From assembly GCA_027069365.1 (NCBI GenBank), contig JALXES010000027.1, positions 1 through 7,643 of the forward strand: a stretch of DNA of 7,643 nt, read 5' to 3'. Shown here piece after piece: positions 4,792 to 7,643 of this stretch. This DNA comes from Candidatus Moraniibacteriota bacterium. GTDB taxonomy: Bacteria; Patescibacteriota; Minisyncoccia; Moranbacterales; GCA-2747515. A program made the position numbers and the translations under genes. The stretch's first letter is position 1; each line of letters begins with the position of its first letter. Under the pieces are notes generated by a model that ran no database searches, was not told where the DNA came from, and was given only the letters and a program-made list of their open reading frames with translations.

Positions 4792-6509
4792 GACATGTTG
4801 AGTTGGAAGGACGCGGAAGGGTGCTTCTCACGGATGAGAAGCATGTTGCCACAGGTGGTGAAGCGAGTGTGTATCGCGACGGTGACACCGCCATCAAGGT
4901 CTATACGGATCCCGGTGCCATGCGTACGCGGGTGCCGGTGGAGAAGCTACAGCGCTTGATGCGTTTGCGGCATGACCACATTGTCGCGCCACAAGGTGTT
5001 GTGCGGCATAATGATACCCCGGTGGGGTACTACATGCCCTTTGTGGACGGAATGCCGCTATTGCAGGCCTTTCCGACGGCATTCTGGCAGCGCAGTGGAT
5101 TTGACATGGCGCAGGCGTTGCGCATTGTTGCGCAGATGCGTGACATCGTGCAGTATGCGCATGACGCCGGTGCAGTGGTCGCCGACCCCAACGAGATGAA
5201 CTGGTTGCTCGTGGGAGAGGGTGACGACGTGCAGGTGTATGCGATTGACGTGGATGCGTGGGGTATCAAGGGATTTGATGCGCATGTCGTTGCGCCAAGT
5301 GTGCGCGACTACCACGCGGCAGCGTTTACGCCGGCGTCGGACTGGTTTGGATGGGCGGTGGTAACCTTTCAACTGCTCACCGGCATCCATCCGTACAAGG
5401 GCGTACTTTCGCCGTACAAGCGACACGACCTGGAAGCACGTATGCGCGACAACGCATCAGTGTTTGCGCCCGGCGTGCGTCTGCCCTCGGCGGTGCGGCC
5501 GTTTGCGCAGATTCCGTCAGCGTTGCTTGCGTATTATCAAGCTGTCTTTCAGGATGGTTTGCGAGAGTCACCGCCGATGATTGGTGGCACGGCGAGAACG
5601 GTCAGCATTGCTGCTTCTGTGCGCGTTGTGCCTGCAGTGGCGCGGGGTGCACTGACATGGCGTGTTGTCTATGACCAACAGCCGATAGCACACATTTACC
5701 TCGGTGGCCTGGCCCGGACGCGTGAAGGATTGCTCGTGGATCTTGCGACGCATGATGTGCTACTGCGTGACGTGCCGGCGGATGCTGCTGTTGTTGTGCG
5801 CCAGTCAGACAGTGCGCTCGTTGCTGTCATGGACGATGGCGCACCGGTGCTGCGTGTTATTCGTGCACATCACAAACCGCAGATAGCTGCACTACACCTG
5901 CAAGGGGTGATACGGTTTGTGAGTGCCGAAGGACGACTGTTTGCAGTAACACACCGTTCATTGACGGAGGTGCAGGTGCTGCAAATGGGTCGCACGCTCA
6001 TAGCAACAGCCGGTACGGCCTGGCCAATTCTGCCGCACGCCTTGCAGTGGTTTGATGGTGTCGGCGTGCAGGATGCGCTGGGTGCGCGGCATCTCGTCGT
6101 GCCGGATGTGCAGAAGGGCTGCGCTATGGTGCGGGTGCCGGAACTGGATGGGGCGCGTATCGTGAGCGTCGTGCGGCGCAATCGTGTCGCTGTTGTGACA
6201 ACTGTTGATCATGCCGGGAACTACCGGCGGCGAGTCATCGTAATGGACAGCAAGCTGAAGGAATACACGATTGACGTTGTGGCGGATGCTGAAGATGGCA
6301 TTGTGCCGCACGTTGTGCTTCCGAAGGGTGTTGTCGCTACCATTGTGGAGGATGGCGCGTTAGAAATCAGCGTGCCATCAACTGGGAAGCGGCAACGTAT
6401 TCGGGACGGTGCGCTACGCACGGACATGCGGTTGGCACACAACAACAACGATGTGTATGTCGTCACGCCGGACGGGGTGGTGCAGCACATTACCATGACT
6501 GCCCAATGA
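4788..6509 (+). CDS. Protein kinase with C-terminal beta-rich (probable beta-propeller) domain
   Basis: The 573 residues split into a kinase domain (about 15-265) and a beta-rich region (about 285-573). The kinase has a glycine-rich loop (TGGEASVY, 22-29) and ATP-anchoring K37 in TAIKVY. Its catalytic loop reads VVADPNEMNWLL, with D133 and N138 in the D-x4-N spacing but no HRD. The metal motif is IDVD (D154-V-D156) instead of DFG, then SDWFGWAVVTFQLLTGIHPYKG as subdomain IX. IDVD-type motifs are known in YegI-like kinases that accompany PP2C and vWA genes, so activity is expected despite the divergence. The C-terminal half shows repeated short hydrophobic strands with turns (for example LVAVMDDGAPVLRVI, RLFAVTHRS, VYVVTPDGVVQHI), suggesting five to seven propeller blades. 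E. coli YegI instead carries helix-hairpin-helix elements. No transmembrane helix is seen. GGAGG (4777-4781) and the ATGA overlap fix the start. It is the last gene before the terminator. Confidence 0.86.
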   Translation: MRHVELEGRGRVLLTDEKHVATGGEASVYRDGDTAIKVYTDPGAMRTRVPVEKLQRLMRLRHDHIVAPQGVVRHNDTPVGYYMPFVDGMPLLQAFPTAFWQRSGFDMAQALRIVAQMRDIVQYAHDAGAVVADPNEMNWLLVGEGDDVQVYAIDVDAWGIKGFDAHVVAPSVRDYHAAAFTPASDWFGWAVVTFQLLTGIHPYKGVLSPYKRHDLEARMRDNASVFAPGVRLPSAVRPFAQIPSALLAYYQAVFQDGLRESPPMIGGTARTVSIAASVRVVPAVARGALTWRVVYDQQPIAHIYLGGLARTREGLLVDLATHDVLLRDVPADAAVVVRQSDSALVAVMDDGAPVLRVIRAHHKPQIAALHLQGVIRFVSAEGRLFAVTHRSLTEVQVLQMGRTLIATAGTAWPILPHALQWFDGVGVQDALGARHLVVPDVQKGCAMVRVPELDGARIVSVVRRNRVAVVTTVDHAGNYRRRVIVMDSKLKEYTIDVVADAEDGIVPHVVLPKGVVATIVEDGALEISVPSTGKRQRIRDGALRTDMRLAHNNNDVYVVTPDGVVQHITMTAQ

Positions 6510-6516
6510 TGGGCAC

Positions 6517-6558
6517 GTGCTGCTGTGGAAATCTTCTCACAGCAGCACTTTTCTTTTC
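6517..6558 (+). terminator. Strong intrinsic terminator of the triad operon
   Basis: GTGCTGCTGTG (6517-6527) and CACAGCAGCAC (6538-6548) form a perfect 11-bp stem with a ten-base loop, followed by TTTTCTTTTC (6549-6558). It starts eight bases after the kinase stop codon. It marks the end of the transcript begun at about 2079, so the deoxyribosyltransferase-family gene downstream needs its own promoter or read-through. Confidence 0.9.
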
Positions 6559-6599
6559 GTAGCAGTTTCTTGTCATTTGCTATACTGGAGGAATAACTC

Positions 6600-7084
6600 A
6601 TGAGCACATGTCACACTATGCATCACATCCACGCACCGGAAAATTACACACCCACAGCACCGGTCGTGTTTTTGGCGGGGTCTATTGAGATGGGGCGGCG
6701 ACGCACTGGCAGGAGCGTGTTGCAGCGGCGCTTGCCTCCCACTCCGGCACGCTGCTGAATCCGCGGCGCGACAACTGGGATGCAGATGTCGGCACGACCG
6801 CTGATGACCCGCGGTTTCGTGCGCAAGTGGAGTGGGAGCTGGCAGGCTTGGACTGTGCGGACATCATCTTTCTGTACCTTGATCCGGCAACGCGCGCCCC
6901 GATCAGCTTACTGGAATTGGGGCTGCACATGCGCAGCGGCAAGCTCATCGTCGTGTGTCCGCCCGGATACTTTCGGCATGGCAACGTTGTGGTAACATGT
7001 CAGCGCTACGGTGTGCCGGTGTACGAAACACTGGGGGCCGGCATCACACAACTCACAGAACGGCTTGACAAATTTGTCAAGTGA
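6600..7084 (+). pseudogene. Nucleoside 2-deoxyribosyltransferase-family gene broken by a -1 frameshift
   Basis: ATG 6600 has GGAGG eight bases upstream (6587-6591) and encodes PVVFLAGSIEMG, the family's first motif. The frame then becomes nonsense and stops soon after. From 6695 in the -1 frame, the protein continues without a gap (AATHWQERVAAALAS, then LLNPRRDNWDAD) to TGA 7082-7084. One base is missing at or near the GGGG run 6692-6695. The joined product would be about 161 residues, normal for the family. It keeps D58 in RRDNWD and the putative nucleophile E106 in SLLELGLHM. Relatives transfer or hydrolyse N-glycosidic bonds of nucleosides or related molecules; the substrate here is unknown. 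It could be a decayed gene, a sequencing or assembly error, or a gene switched by slippage. No classical slippery heptamer is present. A TGCTATACT (6578-6586) could be an extended -10 but would start the mRNA downstream of the ribosome site. Confidence 0.8.
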
Positions 7085-7093
7085 GTGTATTGT
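7064..7093 (+). promoter_or_regulatory. Promoter with perfect 18-bp palindrome, ahead of the small membrane-protein gene
   Basis: TTGACA (7065-7070), a 17-base spacer and TATTGT (7088-7093, four of six consensus positions) form a promoter, with transcription beginning near 7100. The -35 is the left half of a perfect palindrome, CTTGACAAATTTGTCAAG (7064-7081), positioned as an operator. The palindrome also encodes the last six codons (LDKFVK) of the deoxyribosyltransferase-family gene. No T-run follows, so it is unlikely to be a terminator. Confidence 0.6.
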
Positions 7094-7126
7094 TTAGTTG
7101 TCCTTTAACAGCAACAGGAGAAAAAA

Positions 7127-7342
7127 ATGACGAAAGATGAACAAATTAGTCGTGCCATCTTGGATGGCGATGAAAAAGCATTCTATGATGCCCTCCGGTG
7201 CCAACGTCGGCGGCAGTGGTCTGCGAAAATTGCCATCGCCCTGGGTCTCATCGCCCTGATGGCAATTGGATGGCTGGGGTACATCGCCATCCACACCACC
7301 ATCCTTCAGCAGGGCCTTAGCGGCCTGGGAGGTGGACAATGA
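7127..7342 (+). CDS. Small single-pass membrane protein
   Basis: The 71 residues comprise a charged N-terminal part (1-31, with a basic RCQRRRQWSAK just before the membrane), a hydrophobic helix at about 33-56 (IAIALGLIALMAIGWLGYIAI) and a short glycine-rich tail (GLSGLGGGQ). The positive-inside rule places the N-terminus in the cytoplasm. AGGAG (7116-7120) lies six bases before ATG 7127, and a promoter lies at 7065-7093. The stop overlaps the next gene's start (ATGA, 7339-7342), so the two products are probably made together. Function is unknown. A membrane anchor or holin/toxin-like role can be imagined, but nothing in the sequence proves one. Confidence 0.7.
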   Translation: MTKDEQISRAILDGDEKAFYDALRCQRRRQWSAKIAIALGLIALMAIGWLGYIAIHTTILQQGLSGLGGGQ

Positions 7343-7643
7343 GGGTCTGGATAATAAACGGGGTACATGGATACCCCAAGCTGAGAACAGAGGGTAGCGA
7401 CGATGAAAGGGATTTCATTGCCGCTGCTTACCTGGATGACGGCACGATGGTGGAGGTTTTTGATTCCCGTCGGAACGGACATTCGGGAGTAATTGCAAGA
7501 CTGGTCGTCGCGGATGATTCACGATATACCGGTTCCAAAATCTTTGCGGTCAAGGAAGACCACACTGGGCAGCTCGCGGAGCGTTCTGAGTGGAATAGCG
7601 CATTCAAGCGCCATGAGCTCAGGGAGCCGCTGAGGGCCAGTCA
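7339..7643 (+). CDS. Unidentified protein, 3' truncated, coupled to the small membrane protein
   Basis: ATG 7339 overlaps the preceding stop as ATGA, with GGGAGGT (7327-7333) five bases upstream. The frame stays open to the window edge, giving 101 full codons. The visible protein is soluble and mixed charged: MRVWIINGVHGYPKLRTEG, an acidic DDERDF, then alternating strand-like stretches (MVEVFDS, GVIARLVVADD, KIFAVKED). No recognised motif or signal peptide is present. The strand-rich start suggests a small beta domain. The tight coupling suggests it works with the membrane protein, perhaps as its cytoplasmic partner (inference). Confidence 0.65.
   Translation, partial: MRVWIINGVHGYPKLRTEGSDDERDFIAAAYLDDGTMVEVFDSRRNGHSGVIARLVVADDSRYTGSKIFAVKEDHTGQLAERSEWNSAFKRHELREPLRAS

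Noticed and set aside
6578..6586. TGCTATACT as promoter of the deoxyribosyltransferase-family gene
   Set aside because: It has no -35, and initiation near 6593 would leave the strong GGAGG (6587-6591) outside the mRNA. Not listed as a promoter.
7228..7267. Inverted repeat AATTGCCATC / GATGGCAATT and repeated ATCGCCCTG inside the small membrane-protein gene
   Set aside because: It is explained by repetitive Ile-Ala-Leu-Met-Ala-Ile codons of a transmembrane helix.
1..7643. tRNA, rRNA, CRISPR array, insertion sequence or att site
   Set aside because: No cloverleaf, rRNA signature, regularly spaced repeat, transposase motif or terminal inverted repeats were seen on either strand.

Overview
This is a bacterial chromosomal fragment using the standard code. 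TGA ends at least five of the genes, so the TGA-to-glycine recoding of Gracilibacteria is excluded. Coding is dense, Shine-Dalgarno sequences are strong (GGAGG/GGAGGT), and several promoters are of the sigma-70 type. The N-terminus of RNase HII (LPTWTKEQEAVREGY before VGVDEVGRG) resembles that of Patescibacteria/CPR and some Gram-positive proteins. This is only a hint, and I do not assign a phylum. The GC-rich core (about 550-7080) is flanked by visibly AT-richer DNA at the left end.

Layout. At 1-122 is the tail of an unidentified gene. At 173-487 (minus) is a small predicted membrane protein with its own promoter and an intrinsic terminator. Diverging from it is rnhB (RNase HII, 555-1247), followed 20 bases later by an NrtR-type regulator (1268-1969): a Nudix-fold domain with a degraded catalytic box plus a winged-helix domain. 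A terminator follows. Next comes a near-consensus promoter (TTGACA-16-TATAAT, 2045-2072) whose -10 lies inside a 27-bp palindrome (2056-2082), then a structured leader of about 137 nt. The operon driven by this promoter encodes a nicotinamidase-like cysteine hydrolase (2216-3040), a vWA protein (3108-3863), a PP2C-type phosphatase (3946-4791) and a protein kinase with a C-terminal beta-rich, probably beta-propeller, region (4788-6509). It ends in a strong terminator (6517-6558).

After the operon is a nucleoside 2-deoxyribosyltransferase-family gene broken by a -1 frameshift at a G run (6600-7084). Its 3' end carries a perfect 18-bp palindrome overlapping a promoter. That promoter probably drives a small single-pass membrane protein (7127-7342), which is translationally coupled (ATGA) to an unidentified gene running off the window (7339-7643).

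How the genes may work together (inference). NrtR proteins sense ADP-ribose or related NAD metabolites and repress NAD-salvage genes. Here an NrtR gene lies directly upstream of a palindrome-covered promoter for a nicotinamidase-like gene. That same promoter is followed by a vWA/PP2C/kinase triad resembling the TerY-P or YegL-YegK-YegI set. The arrangement suggests that NAD status controls a reversible protein-phosphorylation module. This NAD-linked signalling operon is the most interesting feature of the window.
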